The notes under the pieces: generated by a model
What the model was told of the DNA's origin: nothing
What the model saw: only the letters and a program-made list of their open reading frames with translations
Databases searched by the model: none
Part shown: positions 1-12,143 of the stretch, piece after piece
How positions within the stretch are numbered: position 1 is the stretch's first letter
Layout: each line of letters opens with the position of its first letter
Source: Rosa chinensis
Taxonomy: Eukaryota; Streptophyta; Magnoliopsida; Rosales; Rosaceae
Direction: 5' to 3'
Length of the DNA stretch: 64,000 bases
Assembly: GCF_002994745.2 (NCBI RefSeq)
Contig: NC_037093.1
Span: forward strand, 66,421,510-66,485,509
Made by a program: the position numbers and the translations under genes

Positions 1-382
1 AGGGAAATAAATGTAGGGTACGAAATTATGAAAGACTAACACAAAACAAATTTTATTTCAATTAGAAATCGTAAATTAAGTTAGAAAAGAAATAGAATTC
101 TAATCGTTAACAAAAACTTTCTCTCTAAGTCGTTCGGTAACTCCTATCCAACATGACCAGGTAGGTAAGGAATGATTTTGGTGGAGACAAAGCTCACTTG
201 AAAACACTTCTCGTATTCAGACCAGTCCTAGACATCGTGTTGGAATAAGATGCGCCTAGAAGAAGTAGAGATAGAGTCAATGTTAAAAACAAGAATTCCA
301 AAACGATTCAAGTATGATTTACAACCTCTAACCGAAACGTTAATTAAACTAAAAATTAAAATTGTGAAAAATAGGTATTTTT
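1..382. mobile_element. Possible Copia-related relic at window edge
   Basis: No gene is recognisable here. Parts of 120-250 resemble 8410-8520 inside the Copia relic: a run with GGTAACTCC, ATGACC, GGTGG and AAGCTCACTT in the same order. I therefore read it as a diverged Copia-type fragment. The element is cut by the window edge, so its type and boundaries are uncertain. The short open frame at 250-462 has no recognisable domain. Confidence 0.3.
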
Positions 383-410
383 CAATCCCAGGCTACGCGG
401 CGCAAAAAAT
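383..410 (-). other. Primer-binding-site-like sequence next to LTR
   Basis: On the minus strand, directly after the 3' end of the LTR at 411, the sequence reads ATTTTTTGCGCCGCGTAGCC. It resembles the ATTTTTGGCGCCGTTGCC-type primer-binding site of Athila/Tat Ty3/Gypsy elements, with one G lost. This suggests that the LTR at 411-6882 is a 5' LTR on the minus strand. Its internal region is then missing or cut off within a few tens of bases. Confidence 0.45.
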
Positions 411-1654
411 TGATATGCCCAAAATAGGCACTCAACTTAACCCTGCAAAATGTAGTCGTTAGCAATATAGAGTAAGTAAGGATCGTTCGATGCCAGAGAT
501 TGAGGGTAACCAATTTTATACACAGAATAAAGACAAACTAATTTAAACTAACTAAAACACAAATCAAACAAACAAAAACTGAAACTAAACAAAACAAAAC
601 GTCAAACACATAAAAGAGAGAAAAAGACTGCAGAAAACAGAAGGGGATAGAAAGGGGCTCTGCAATCCTAAGCAAGAACAATATTTTGGGGTTTTTGGTT
701 TTTAACGAAAATGAAATAAAATACAAAAGGAAAACGATTTTGATTTTAGGTTTTGAGAAAATAAGATGGAGAACATGTTAGAGACTTGGAAATCCACCAC
801 CAATTACTTTCAAACAATGTTAAGTTAACCTAGATTCAATTACTAAGGTGTGAATAGAAAACAACCAAGAAACAAGTTGGAGCAGATCATGTCCCTTATT
901 AATATTTCCCTAAGTACTTAGTCTACGTGAACGCACAATAGCTAAGCCTATCAAACATGCAATCAAGGTATAGAACGTTATCCTATCAACAACACATATA
1001 GTGTCAACATATTTGAAGCATTAAGATCTCATGGAAACGATTGATTATAGAGTTGCAGTCTAGTGTGAAACGCCTACCTAGTATGCTCTTCTAGTTGTTT
1101 AGAACATCAGCTTATGTCTAAAGCTTTGCATACGTGTGGATTAGACACTACAAAAAAAAATTGCAATAGCCACGGTGTCATGCCGTCGCAAAAGCCTCTT
1201 TTGCCGTCGCAAAAGAGCATTGGCGATGGCTCTGCGACGGCAATGCTTCTGACGCAATTGGTGGCGTCGCCAATAGTATTTGCGACGGCAAATGCACCGT
1301 CGCAAGAGTATTAGCAGCGACGGCAAATCAGCAAGAATTTTGCTACTGAAAAATGCCGTCGCAAATACCAATGGCGATGCCACCAACCGCTACTGAAGTT
1401 TTTTGCCGTCGCCAAAAGTCATTTGCTACGGCAAAAATGCCGTCGCAAAAATATTATTTTTGAATAAAAAAATAATTGACATGCAAATATGCATGCCAAT
1501 TTTTTTTTTTTAAATGAATGAAAACTGTACAAAAAGGAATGAAGCTTATATAAAAGGAAATGTTACACTTTAATTTTCCTCATGAATGTTACAAAATGAA
1601 TGAAGCTTCTACCAAAATTTACAGGATCGATAATTAAGCTTTACAAGTTAGTTA

Positions 1655-2520
1655 TTTTCCTCTACTTCAAGATGAACTTTGCAGGGATCTTCCTCGATCT
1701 ACTTCATGTACCAATTACTCCAGTGTTGTTGCAAGCCTCCTATAACAGAAAGTCAAAAATCTTCAAGCATTCATTAAAGAAACAAAAAGCTGGAAAATTA
1801 ATGGGAGATGTACACATGACATAGATATTGTGCTAAATCCAGGTCTTTCTTCGATTAAAGCTAGAGTAGTTGATTTGAAGAATGCTAAATCCATAGTTCC
1901 ATACTTACCTCAAAATATGTCTGAATTTCCATTCATTATATATCATGAAGATCCCTTCCAATTAGTTCCTGAATAGGGGGCTGCTGCGAGTAATCCTGAA
2001 GGAACACGAAAAATTATTCAATTCATATGCATAAGTCTAAGTTACATGCACTGTAAATAGAATTCCAAGTTACATGCATAGGTCTCAAATGACAAACAGG
2101 ACATGCTCATAACAGTATATGTGTCTCTAGGTTGATGAAAGAATAGCTAATAGTATAGTTATCACAACTCCCAATCATATAAATGCATCAATAGAACATA
2201 AGTATTTCATGACAGATTTGAATGAACAAACATGTATATTCAAAAAGTAAAAGTGTCAACATCAATTGATCTGTAGAAACGATCCCAATTTTAAGTCTAG
2301 ATAGTACAGGGATGATATAAGATAGCCCCGAGTTATCTTCCTCTACTTTAAAATAAACTTTGCAGGGTAAAATCTTCCTATATTTCACACTTCACGTACC
2401 AATTACTCTAGTGTTGTTGCAAACCTCCAACTTCCTTATAAAAAAAAAAAAACCTCCTACAACAGAAATCTTCATGTATTCATTGAAAAAACAGAAGGCT
2501 AGAAAATCAGTTAACTTTTG
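1655..2520. repeat. Internal diverged duplication in CACTA
   Basis: About 150 bp at 1655-1800 recur, diverged, at 2330-2510. Both contain TTCCTCTACTT, AACTTTGCAGGG, ATCTTCCT, GTACCAATTACTC and AGTGTTGTTGCAA in the same order. The second copy has extra A-rich sequence. It may be a duplicated captured exon, but neither copy gives a recognisable protein. Confidence 0.6.
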
Positions 2521-3490
2521 GTCAAATATCATAGGAGTCATTTACCTCTGCCTAAACCATATCCAATAGGATTGCCTCAATGGATTATGTTCCACAAGTT
2601 CCATCACGTCTCAATGAACACATGCAATACAATTTTACAATTAGAACTCAACATCACTATAGCCAGCAAATGTGTAAGTAACTGGTGATCAATCTAAAGT
2701 TCAAACTACTTCAACATTTACTAAACATATAGTTATTGTACGTGGTCTGTGATAATTACCTACACAAAGTGCTTGAGACTCTTATCTTGCATATGATGAC
2801 TTGACATATCATGCTAATCATCAGTACTATAAACAACATTCATTAAGTGATTAGACAATACATAATAAGGCATGATAACAAAATGACAAAGTATCATTTC
2901 TACAATTATATGTCTCTATTATTCCTATAGATTTCCTAGGAAGATTGGAAGAATGAATTACCAATTCAATGATGACCGTAGAAATTGTTAATGCATAATA
3001 CAGAACTCAAATTGCTGCTGATCAAGTGCTTTTTCCTTAATTATGTCATCCAGCTCTAATTAGCTCACAAGCACCTGGTGGATAATACTTTTCATAAAGG
3101 AAATTTGGTTCCCAAATATATAGAAACGAATTAACTAGTCTATTTAAGAGAAATCAAACAAGGAGACAACACATTAGCAAACAATTTCTTATACAGATGG
3201 TACATAGCTATCCACAGGAACATATATAAGGCAAAACGTACATAATTTCGTTTTCCTTTGAAAGAGTCGCTAAAACAAGGGAGAGCTCTTGAACATGCAT
3301 GCTATATCTGGGATATATCTTCTGTTCAACCTGCAGTAGGGATTCTTAATCCTCAAAGTCTCAAGTTTCATAAATAAGAATGGTAGACCACCTAGTTCAA
3401 AATAAATTTATGACAGAAGGAAGCTAGCATGATCAAAATTGTACAGATAGGTAAGCTAACCTGTAGGTACTTATAAGATATGGTAAGAAC

Positions 3491-4078
3491 TGATAAAGTA
3501 ATCTGGGGTTCACATCCAAAACCAATTGGCAATGGATGGAGTGGCCCAAACCCTTATAAACCCATAGGCAAGGTCCCATTTTTCCCATGTGGGATGTATA
3601 TATTCTCAACACGCCCCCGCACGTGTGGCGAATTTTCAAGCCATACACGTGGACAACTTTTTGGGTGACGTGGAGCCCGTGTGGCCATGAGGCATGCACA
3701 CGTGGGTAACCCGCTCTGATACCATGATAAAGTAATCTGGGGTTCACATCCAAAACCAATTGGCAATGGATGGAGTGGCCCAAACCCTTATAAACCCATA
3801 GGCAAGGTCCAATTTTTCCCATGTGGGATGTATATATTCTCAACACGCCCCCGCACGTGTGGCGAATTTTCAAGCCATTCACGTGGACAACTTTTGGGTG
3901 ACGTGGAGCCCGTGTGGCCATTAGGCATGCACACGTGGGTAACCCGCTCTGATACCATGATAAAGTAATCTGGGGTTCACATCCAAAACCAATTGGCAAT
4001 GGATGGAGTGGCCCAAACCCTTATAAACCCATAGGCAAGGTCCCATTTTTCCCATGTGGGATGTATATATTCTCAACA
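3491..4078 (-). mobile_element. TRIM-like tandem array: three LTRs, two interiors
   Basis: Three 121-bp near-identical units (3491-3611, 3725-3845, 3958-4078) alternate with two 112-113-bp spacers (3612-3724, 3846-3957). On the minus strand each unit starts TGTTGAG and ends TTATCA. It is followed at once by TGGTATCAGAGC, the classic primer-binding site complementary to initiator-methionine tRNA. The spacer ends in a purine run (GTGCGGGGGCG) before the next unit, like a polypurine tract. This LTR-interior-LTR-interior-LTR layout fits a terminal-repeat retrotransposon in miniature that recombined into a tandem. No protein is encoded; long minus-strand frames here are chance. No 5-bp duplication is visible at the outer ends. 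Confidence 0.75.
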
Positions 4079-7000
4079 CTTCAACTTGAGATGAACCAAT
4101 AAGAAGATCAACAGCACCATTAATCTTCGTCTTTGTAATATGGGACCTCTATTCCAAGACCACATGACAGATCTTTTGAGCCTAGGAAAGCTCTGTATTG
4201 AACAGTTTTCAGTAATGACATTAGAACACAAAGTAATAGATTGTAGATTAGGGGCAACGATTTTCACCCAACTTCCATTGATGCAATCCTTGAAACACCA
4301 CCAGACATAAATCTTACCAGACTTGAGAACCATGGTAATATATAAGGGAGATTTGTGTATACCTCAATGCACTAAAGTTTCAGTATCATTTTACATACAC
4401 AATAAAAGATCCAAATCAATATTTTTGAAATCAAACTTCTCAGAATTACAACATAGTTTTTGAGTTGTCCTTCAAGTATAGTGAGATAGGAGTCCCACAA
4501 TAAATCGAACAGAAACATTCCAATATAATCTCAAAGTTCTAAACTTGCAACACTAATTAGACAATAGGTCAATGAAAAAGATTGAATCTTGCTTATTAAC
4601 TCACCCATGAGAATGCCAATGACCCTTTTCACCTCAACTTCTGAGATCTGCTGTTAAGAGCCTTTCTCACATCTTTCTCATAAACGCCACCCAAGCCCTA
4701 GCTTGGCTTCAATTAGACATGCCAAGTCAAAATCAATGAATCATACCTCTATTTAAGAATAAGAAACAGGATTCATAAAGCCTTTAAATCAAATTTGGAA
4801 TATAAAGAGCTAAACTCAAACCATTATCATACAACCCTGAATCAAAAAGAACCTAAACAGAAAGAAAAAAAGAAACTAAATCTGGAACATGGATTAGAAA
4901 CCCTAGATTAGATAGAGACCATAGATCAGCGAGGTAGATTCGCGGGTAGCTGAGAGGCTTGTCAAATGCCCATTGAATTGAGTATGAGATCTCTCTTCAC
5001 GAGGTTCCGGTCGAAATGATGGATGTGGAATTTCATATACAGGAAACCGGTAAATGAAGGTGTGGCAGAGGTCGTCCCGGCGATGGTGCGTGGCAATGGA
5101 GTGAACAGTAAAGACACTGATGGTGGATTCCAAGGTCATGGTGATATGGATGATGGAAGGGTTATGGCAATGGAAGGAGAGAGAAGACGGAAAAAGATAG
5201 AGGAAGTGAGAGGGAGTGAAGTTTTTTACATTTTTGTTGGTCAGAGTTTCATAGAAGAAAGATAAAACTTTGCGACTGTCTCCCGTCTCATGCCCTTATG
5301 CGACGGCAATTGGTTGCAGAAGCAGGTTTTGCCACCCTTATTGCGACGACACGTCAACTGTGTAGCATAATTCTTATATTCTTGCGACTGCGAAGTTTTG
5401 CCGAAGTTAAAGCATAAGCAATGGCGACGGCAAATTCTCGCCGATGCAAACTGTTGAAGCCATTGCAATTCTTTTTTGTAGTGAGAAAACAAGACGATTA
5501 GGTGAATTATTTTCTAAACCTAGCTCCAATTACATGCATATATCCTAAGTGTCGACCCAAAGAACATAAACACATAAAAGTTTTCAATCAAGCAGAAATA
5601 AACAACCAATTCACACCAAAGATCAAGAAACTAGATTTAAACAAACATATGTTCTACATAATTGGGGCTTCAAACCTCGCCCCTAACAAAAATAACTAGC
5701 CACACATCGTCTTAAATTCAACAAATAAAAACATGAGTATTAGATTACAAGATGATAAAAACCGTAAAAGGGAGAATATGAGAGCCACGAATTCACTTTT
5801 AGGCAGCCTTGGACGCAGGCACTTCTTCAAGATGGTTCACGGCGAAGCTTGATGGAAGATGGATGATGATGTGCACGGTTTTTGCTCTTGGAGGACTTGA
5901 GAATTTTAAGACTCTGTGTACTAGGGTTTGGGAGCAGAAGATGGAGCTGTAGGGTGGTGATTTTCAATGTGTTTAGAGCCTCTATATATATAAAATACAC
6001 AGCCCAAGTTTCCTTTTCCAATTCTGGTTTGAAAGCCTCCCCTAGTTGCTTGAGGATTACTCTAATTGGTGCATAATTAAATGATTTTCAAGCCTTAATA
6101 ATCTTCCCAAAATCTTGAGCAATCATTCTAGGGCTCTCCTTCATATTTATAGCATCAATAACCCTCCCAAAATGCCCAAGAAATCCGTCCATAGAAGATT
6201 TCTGCCAAACTGTCCTGTTTTGACTATGATTCAATTTCTGTTTATGAAGCTTCCTTCTTGGACAAGGAACGACTTCGTTTTGCCAAGTTTCTGGATGGTT
6301 CTTGACTCCCACGTGTTCTATGACATCATATCTTCTAGAATGATTAATAACTTTATGGAAAAACTCCAAGAAAATCGCCGGAAAAGATCTCCCAAAAAAC
6401 TTCGTGAAAAGTTGACAGTTTCTGCCTTATCAGGAAACATACTTCGACTTTGATTTCCCACTGCCTCGTTGACACTTCTGACCAGTTCTTTGTCTCTTGT
6501 TGAAGTATAACATCATGTCTTTAAGGTTCACTAGCCCTTTCTTCATAGGTGCAGCTGGAAGAATGCAAGAATTTCTCCTCAAAATCGTTCCCAGAAAGCT
6601 GATTCTGAAACTGGAGTTTTCTGCTTTGCAGCAATTGTTTTGCACAACTTTTTCCGTGGACTTTCCTTGTAATTTCTGGCCAAATGGTTGATCAAACTTA
6701 GTCATCTGCATCATTACTTCACGATCCATGGCTCCATTGATCCCTTTAAGCTCTTATTTCTCTTGAACTACTTCACAAACTACCTAAAAAGAAAACAAAG
6801 TTAAAACTGACTTTTTAAAGGAAATAGCTAAGAAAAGTGTAGAGGATTGCACATTATATTTGTCGCATTTATGCTCCTATCACTCACCAAAGTGACAATC
6901 CGCAAATCTAGTGGTAAGGAGATCGCCTTGCAAGGGCATTAAGTGGTGGACGATTGTCGGAGTCTCAAATCCAACTTAGTTGCTCATTCGTTTGTAAGGA

Positions 7001-7098
7001 CTCATCACTGTGATGGTGCAATTGGCACATAAATGGCACACTCAAATATGAGAAATACGATACTGGTACCCAGTCACTAGCTATAATGCAGAGGTAGA

Positions 7099-7510
7099 TC
7101 AAGTGGCGGTAGGTCGTAGACAAATTAATATAGCTACATGTGATATTACATCACCCCAAGCGGATATAAGGAGATTGGTGCACATTACCAATATTCCAAC
7201 TAGCATCATAGTAGTTTCCGAGAGACCATTTAGGTGTGTACATAGGAATATGATGACCAACATCAGTCCCATTGCAATAACCATCGAAAATCTTTGATGT
7301 AAACTCGCTACCATTGTCAAAATCAATTGGTTGAATAGTATGATCTGGGAGTGAGCCCATTGTCATATAATACATGTTAGGAGTGTGGTATAAGTAGCAT
7401 TTACAGGTGGACAATGGCACAACACGTGACCAACGTGTTGGAGTGTCAACCAACATCATGAGATATTTAAACGTCCGCAAGTTGGTTGAATCAGTCCACA
7501 AAATCCCCAT
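7099..7510 (-). pseudogene. Copia integrase fragment
   Basis: Two overlapping minus-strand frames in this stretch encode pieces of a Copia integrase. Recognisable are WTDSTNLRTFKYLMMLVD and the DNGSEF motif, which holds the second aspartate of the D,D,E catalytic triad. The region is co-linear with 55690-56100 in the complete copy. Frame changes and stops surround it, so no functional integrase is encoded. The rest of 6883-8300 is equally decayed pol sequence without a useful open frame. Confidence 0.65.
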
Positions 7511-8666
7511 GGATTTTATGTAAGAATAGAACGAGCATTTTCATATCCTTTGCATAGGACGGTCTCAGTCCTAATTTCCCTAAGAAACAAGCTTTGTAAA
7601 ATGAGGAAGAGGTTTTAGAAGTAACCAATGAGGATTTAGTTGGGCCTGAGCGTCTGAAACGCTATTTGAAGCAAAGTTGGTGATTGCAGCGTCACCTAGA
7701 GCGCCATCACCATGATGGACACCATCCTTGACATCATGGATAAGGGCTGTGCTAGCCCTAGGCTAGTGGTGGACGGCGGTGGCGCCAAAGGCAGTGGCGG
7801 CAGTCACACTTAGTCTATGAATCAACTTTTGATTCATATTTCGTTTCGCTCAAGAGAATGGATGTCCGTGTGAAGTCTTTAGTAGACGGATCATTGATCA
7901 CGATGACCTATCTTGTCGTGACAAAGCCAATATATGTCTAAATTCAAGAGATCTTCTCTCATTCCTTTATTGGATTTAATAACTCGAATAGTGGTGACAT
8001 AAAATCCACTAGAGAGACACATAAACTTCTCTAAGATGCGCCTTTGTTTGCAATCATTAGAGGTATTGCAAAGGAACTCATTTCCGTTCTCTACATGCGA
8101 TTTCGCATGAAACCCGTTGGCTATTCATTGGGTGCAATTTGCCCTAGGAGCGTAGAGAGTTTCTGTGACAGTAATCAAGGTGCCATTTGGCAAAGGGAAC
8201 TTGGGCTATTCCATGTCCTTGAACTAATAGTGATGACCCAGCCATCATTGTCACAAAGAAATATGCTCAGAATCAAAATGGAGTCATAATGAAAAGAACT
8301 CGAAATTTTATTCATAAGCCAACGGAGTACATCATTGTCTCTTAACCATTAAGAGAATCTAATCCAAATGCTAGCTAATGAAAAACAAAGGTAGTCATTT
8401 GACTTCTTTTGGTAACTCCAAAATAAATATGACCGGGTGAGTAGAGAGATGTAGGTGGAGCAAGGCTCACTTAGGTACCACTTATCTCAAAACCTTCCTA
8501 GACATCATACTCATTTTGGATGAGTCTATGTGAAGAAAACTAAACCATTGGCATTTACTACAAAGTATATGGTAATGGCCTATTACTTTTCTTGGAAAAA
8601 TAAAGACTTAAACAGAATTGGCGATCTATTGATCCCAGCCAGATTTGTAGTCTTCAACCCTTCACT

Positions 8667-9709
8667 CTAAATCATCCTTTTGATCTTCTTGTTCTTCATA
8701 GTGAGGTTCTCTTGCTTCACAATATGCTTTGTAGGCGGTGACAATTTCTTCACGAGCTCTATAAATGTTTGCCCAATGATCGGACAATACACATCGAGAA
8801 CATACATCTCTGTGCTCAGACTCCATTGATTGAGGCGCTTTAAAAGCGTCATTTGGATGGCTCTTAGTGTTGATGGAGCCACCAACATGGCCAGAGGCGT
8901 TGTCTCCCTCTCTCTTTTCACAATGATCTCTTCAGTTCCGCATTCGCCTATTTTGACCGTTACCTTCCTCATTAGAGTGAGAATATGGACCAGAAAGTCT
9001 AAAATTGTCCCTAGATTTAGGGTTTCGCTCTTGGCGTCCTCCCTCAGGGGCGCGACTATAATTAGACTCCAGAATATGCTCTGTTCTCATGAGTCTAGAA
9101 TTATAGTTCTTCACAAGGATGTTGTCATACTTTTCAGCCTCCAATGAGCTCATGAAACATTGTGGTCCATCCTACAGTAATATCGATTCGATAGTTCTTT
9201 GCAACTATCAAAGCAGAGACAGAGAAGGTAGAGAGAGTCATCTCAATCAACATCGCATCTGTGATATCTGTTCCACATAATTCTATTAAAGATTTAATGC
9301 GAAATGCTTACGAGTTGTAGTCAATAACTCACTTGAAATCACAAAAGCGGAGGTTATGCCATCTCACTTCTAGTTCAGGAAGTAGAGAGTCACGGACGTT
9401 GCCAAATCTTTCTTCGAGTGAGACCCACGGCCTTCTGGGGTCTTCTTCATTCATATACTCGTACTTGAGCGAATCATCTATATGACGAGTCATTAGGATG
9501 ATTACTTTCGCCTTATTTGCCTCAAAGGCTGCTCTATTTGCTTCCAAAGCTTGAGCTTGCTCAACAGTTAGCACGTCCTGACTAGGCTCGAGAATCATAT
9601 CCAGAATTCTATCGGCCTTGAGATGTTGGTGGATATCACGAACCCACTTGTAATATCTAGAGCCAGTTGTTCCCAATAGAGCGAAGTCCAGTTTATTCAG
9701 GTTACTCAT
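8667..9709 (-). pseudogene. Copia gag, broken
   Basis: The likely start is the ATG at 9709 (MSNLNKLDF), matching MSYLNKLNF in the second copy. The protein follows the UBN2/Copia gag pattern (WVRDIHQHLKAD ... EERFGNVRDSLLPELEVRW). A stop (TGA, 9329-9331) follows RFCDFK where the other copy continues. The remainder is spread over two other frames (8932-9153 and 8667-8972). The zinc-knuckle region is degenerate. In an intact element this would be the capsid/nucleocapsid protein of the virus-like particle. Confidence 0.7.
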
Positions 9710-10680
9710 CCTGAAAGAGAACAAGAAATTAGGGTTAGTTTCAGAGCGAAAAAGGCTACCACGAAAACAATAAAATTTTTTGAACGTAGTCGTTTCCAAG
9801 AAATTATGAATTTCCCAGCGTAATCGCTTTCAAGAAATTAGGGATTTTTTAGCGTAGTCGTTTCCAAGAAATCTTATTCTAAGAGGTATTGATTAGATCG
9901 AAACAATGATGTGTTTGTGGTCGATCATAACTTCTTAACAAACTCTAAGTTTGGAGGACTCTACAAGCTCCAAGCTTGGAGTGAGCACGAACCCCCACAG
10001 TTCAACTTTTGGTCTCCCCTAGGAAGAAGAAGGAAAGTTGCAAGTCCCCAAGAAAAACAAGAAAAAACGATTAAAAAAAACTTCAAAAAAGGGGAACTAA
10101 TAGAACCTTTAAAACATACCTTGAAAAGTGTAGAAAATTGTCGGAAAAAATGTCAGAAAGTGGCCGGAAAATTTGCCGGAGCTGACGTGGCGGGGCTTAC
10201 GTGGCAGTGAGTCTGCATCAGTGAGCCTGCTACCTGCTTTTGTGCTTCTAGGCCTTGACTACTTCTGGGCCACTAGCTTCCTCTCTCTTTTTTCTTTTCT
10301 TTTTTTGTTCTTTTCTTCTTTTGTCGTTCAAGGGTGCAGCTACTATTTTGGCCGGTTCAGAAACTCTGAGGCCGGTTCCTGGAATAAGTTTTCTGGTTCC
10401 CGGATCCTGAGATCAAGATGCTGCTGCTGGAAAAATTTGGCTGTAATTGGAGGTCCGGAATGTGGTGAACCGGTTGAGTATATGCTGCGGGTGGTTTGGA
10501 GCTTCCGGTGGCCGGTTCGGTAGGTTTTCTGCCGGTTCTAGTTGTTCTGTCGCCGATCCTGGACTCCTGATGTGGAGGGTTTCAAGGTGTGCGGCGGGGC
10601 CGAAAGGGTTTCAAGGTTTTGTATTCTGATTTAGAGTTTTGGCTATTAGGTTTTAGGGTTAGGGCGTCGCACTAATAACG

Positions 10681-10904
10681 TGTTTAAGGAAAACTGAATT
10701 AGGAGAGAATTAAGTCGTACTTTCATTGATAATAAGGGCCTCTTTATATAGAGGATTACAAGACATAGAATCAGAGTTGTACAAGAAAAGATAATCGTAC
10801 AATTAATCAGATATCTATGAATATCTCTAATTCAAAACCCTATTATAACTAGGTCAAGTAACCTAGAGTTTGGGTCAGACACATATTATAGATTTACTTG
10901 AACA
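10681..10904 (-). repeat. 5' LTR of truncated Copia element
   Basis: This 224-bp LTR begins TGTT and ends AACA (plus-strand reading). It shares the CCTCTTTATATAGAGGATTACA block and the AGGTCAAGTAACCTAGAGTTTGG block with the LTRs at 53078 and 59273. The inverted TATATA within CCTCTATATAAA on the minus strand is the likely promoter. Just inside the LTR, ACGTTATTAGTGCGAC corresponds to ACGTTATCAGCACGAG in the other copy, the probable primer-binding region. Confidence 0.75.
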
Positions 10905-12143
10905 AACAAAATATGTGCACCAATTTTCTCCACATTCTGTGGAATAACTTCTCACATAATTATCCACACTCATAGGGTGTATTTAGAGTCTAATATTGAT
11001 CTATTAGAAATGTTCTCATTTCCCCGCGGTGGGCACTTTGTGGCCATATTCCCTTGAAATTGAATAACTGATTCATTTTTAATGTTCTAAATTCAACCTT
11101 ATATTTAGATTCAGTAGTGCATAGATGATCATCAATTCTACTAGAAAACCATGACCATATGAGATCTCATATAGCAAACATAGTTGTATAACACTCACTA
11201 GCCCAGATAAGCCACAATCCAAAGAGAGTCGGAGTTTGGATCCGTAATTTGACTATCTTGCCCGTGTCTAAACATACATTAGTTCATACATGCTACTTCT
11301 CTCTTTCTTAAACCTAAACTAGTAAAATGTTCGACTACTCTGATATACTAAAGAAAGGTATCACATATCAAAGCACAAACACAACATCTAAAATGATGAA
11401 TGTATAATAGATTTATTTCAATTTGACGATGCAAAATAATACAGATATATATTTCAAATTGCGGGGCTTCTTCCCTCCGTACGTAGATATGAAATCCCAT
11501 TGTTATGGTTATCAAATGATCATGATCCCACCAAAACACTAGTTGTTTCCAAAGAATACATAAAAATGACAAACATATATTGGAAGCTAATGATGGAAAA
11601 CTAGCAATAATGCATGCACGTCTCTTGATAATCCATGATAATGATATAGTACTTTTACGAAAGTCATCTAAGTGGTGAGTTTTATACTATAATTTTTTGA
11701 CATTGGCGCTAAAAGACACTTCTCCATCTTTTTCCCAATTTGAAATGCTTAAGGGTTGCGAAGAAGACGAAGCAGGTGCGTGGACTTCAGTGTCCCATAG
11801 CTTCCCGCTTTTAACCTAAAAAAGCTTCGGATTCAAGAAATAAGTTGCTGTAGTCAAAACCAAAAGGGTCGCATGCACACAGTGACACCCACCAAACAGA
11901 ACTTGGTTGGAATAAAGAGTAGTCTATTCTAGCTAGTGACAATTGACAAAGCGTTGCTTTGGTTTTCAAAAGGCACTAGTAGATAGACAGATGGATCGAT
12001 CAGTACATAAAAGACACAATTACATGTCTTTTTCTTCTTTCCCGAAACAAAAGAAAGAAGAAAAGCACATGTCAAAGCAGACTAAGAGATCAGAGTAGTA
12101 CTAGTACTAGTGGAAAACAAACTAAAGCTAGCTGGTCTGTAGC
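10905..12143. other. Intergenic DNA downstream of WOX4
   Basis: This is AT-rich DNA between the Copia 5' LTR and the 3' end of WOX4. I see no convincing gene, RNA or terminal repeats. The part near WOX4 (about 11700-12143) should hold its 3' UTR and poly(A) site, but I could not place them. Confidence 0.5.

Larger units (their letters stand above)
1146..5483. mobile_element. CACTA (EnSpm) DNA transposon, non-autonomous
   Basis: The element begins CACTACAAAAAA at 1146 and ends TTTTTTGTAGTG at 5483, flanked by a 3-bp duplication AGA (1143-1145 and 5484-5486). This is the hallmark of CACTA elements. Both ends are packed with the subterminal motif TTGCCGTCGCAAA in both orientations (1180-1450 and 5270-5465), the expected transposase-binding repeats. 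No transposase is recognisable. The interior (4.3 kb) holds gene-like AT-rich sequence, an internal duplication and a TRIM-like array. A stretch near 4900-5230 looks like a gene 5' region on the minus strand, but I cannot name it. Confidence 0.88.
411..6882 (-). mobile_element. Athila/Tat-like LTR split by a CACTA element
   Basis: On the minus strand this starts TGATAGGAGCAT at 6882, almost the same start as the solo LTR at 37461 (TGATAGGAGCATTTTAATGC). It ends in ...CATATCA at 411. The 3' parts also match: TTAACCCTG, a run like GTTAGTAGTGTAAG, GGATCGTTC and GATTGAGGGTA occur in the same order at 430-515 and in reverse complement at 39600-39680. Removing the CACTA insertion leaves about 2.13 kb, close to the 2.24 kb of the relative. 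The 5 bp to the right (CTCAC) have no partner in the window. The internal region lies to the left or is lost. Open frames at 6088-6729 show no retroviral domain and are probably chance LTR frames. Confidence 0.62.
6883..10904 (-). mobile_element. Truncated Ty1/Copia retrotransposon
   Basis: This minus-strand element runs from a 5' LTR at 10681-10904, through a non-coding leader and a broken gag, to a fragment of pol. It stops at 6882, where the Athila-like LTR begins. It is co-linear with the complete Copia copy at 53078-59475. For example, the GTGACAATCCGCAAATCTAG region at 6892 matches 55472, and the gag regions match. The distal pol and the 3' LTR are not in the window. The likely explanation is insertion of the Athila-like element into this copy. 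Confidence 0.75.

Noticed and set aside
3433..3999. 188-codon minus-strand open frame with internal repeats
   Set aside because: It is produced by the TRIM-like LTR array; it crosses the primer-binding site and shows no domain.
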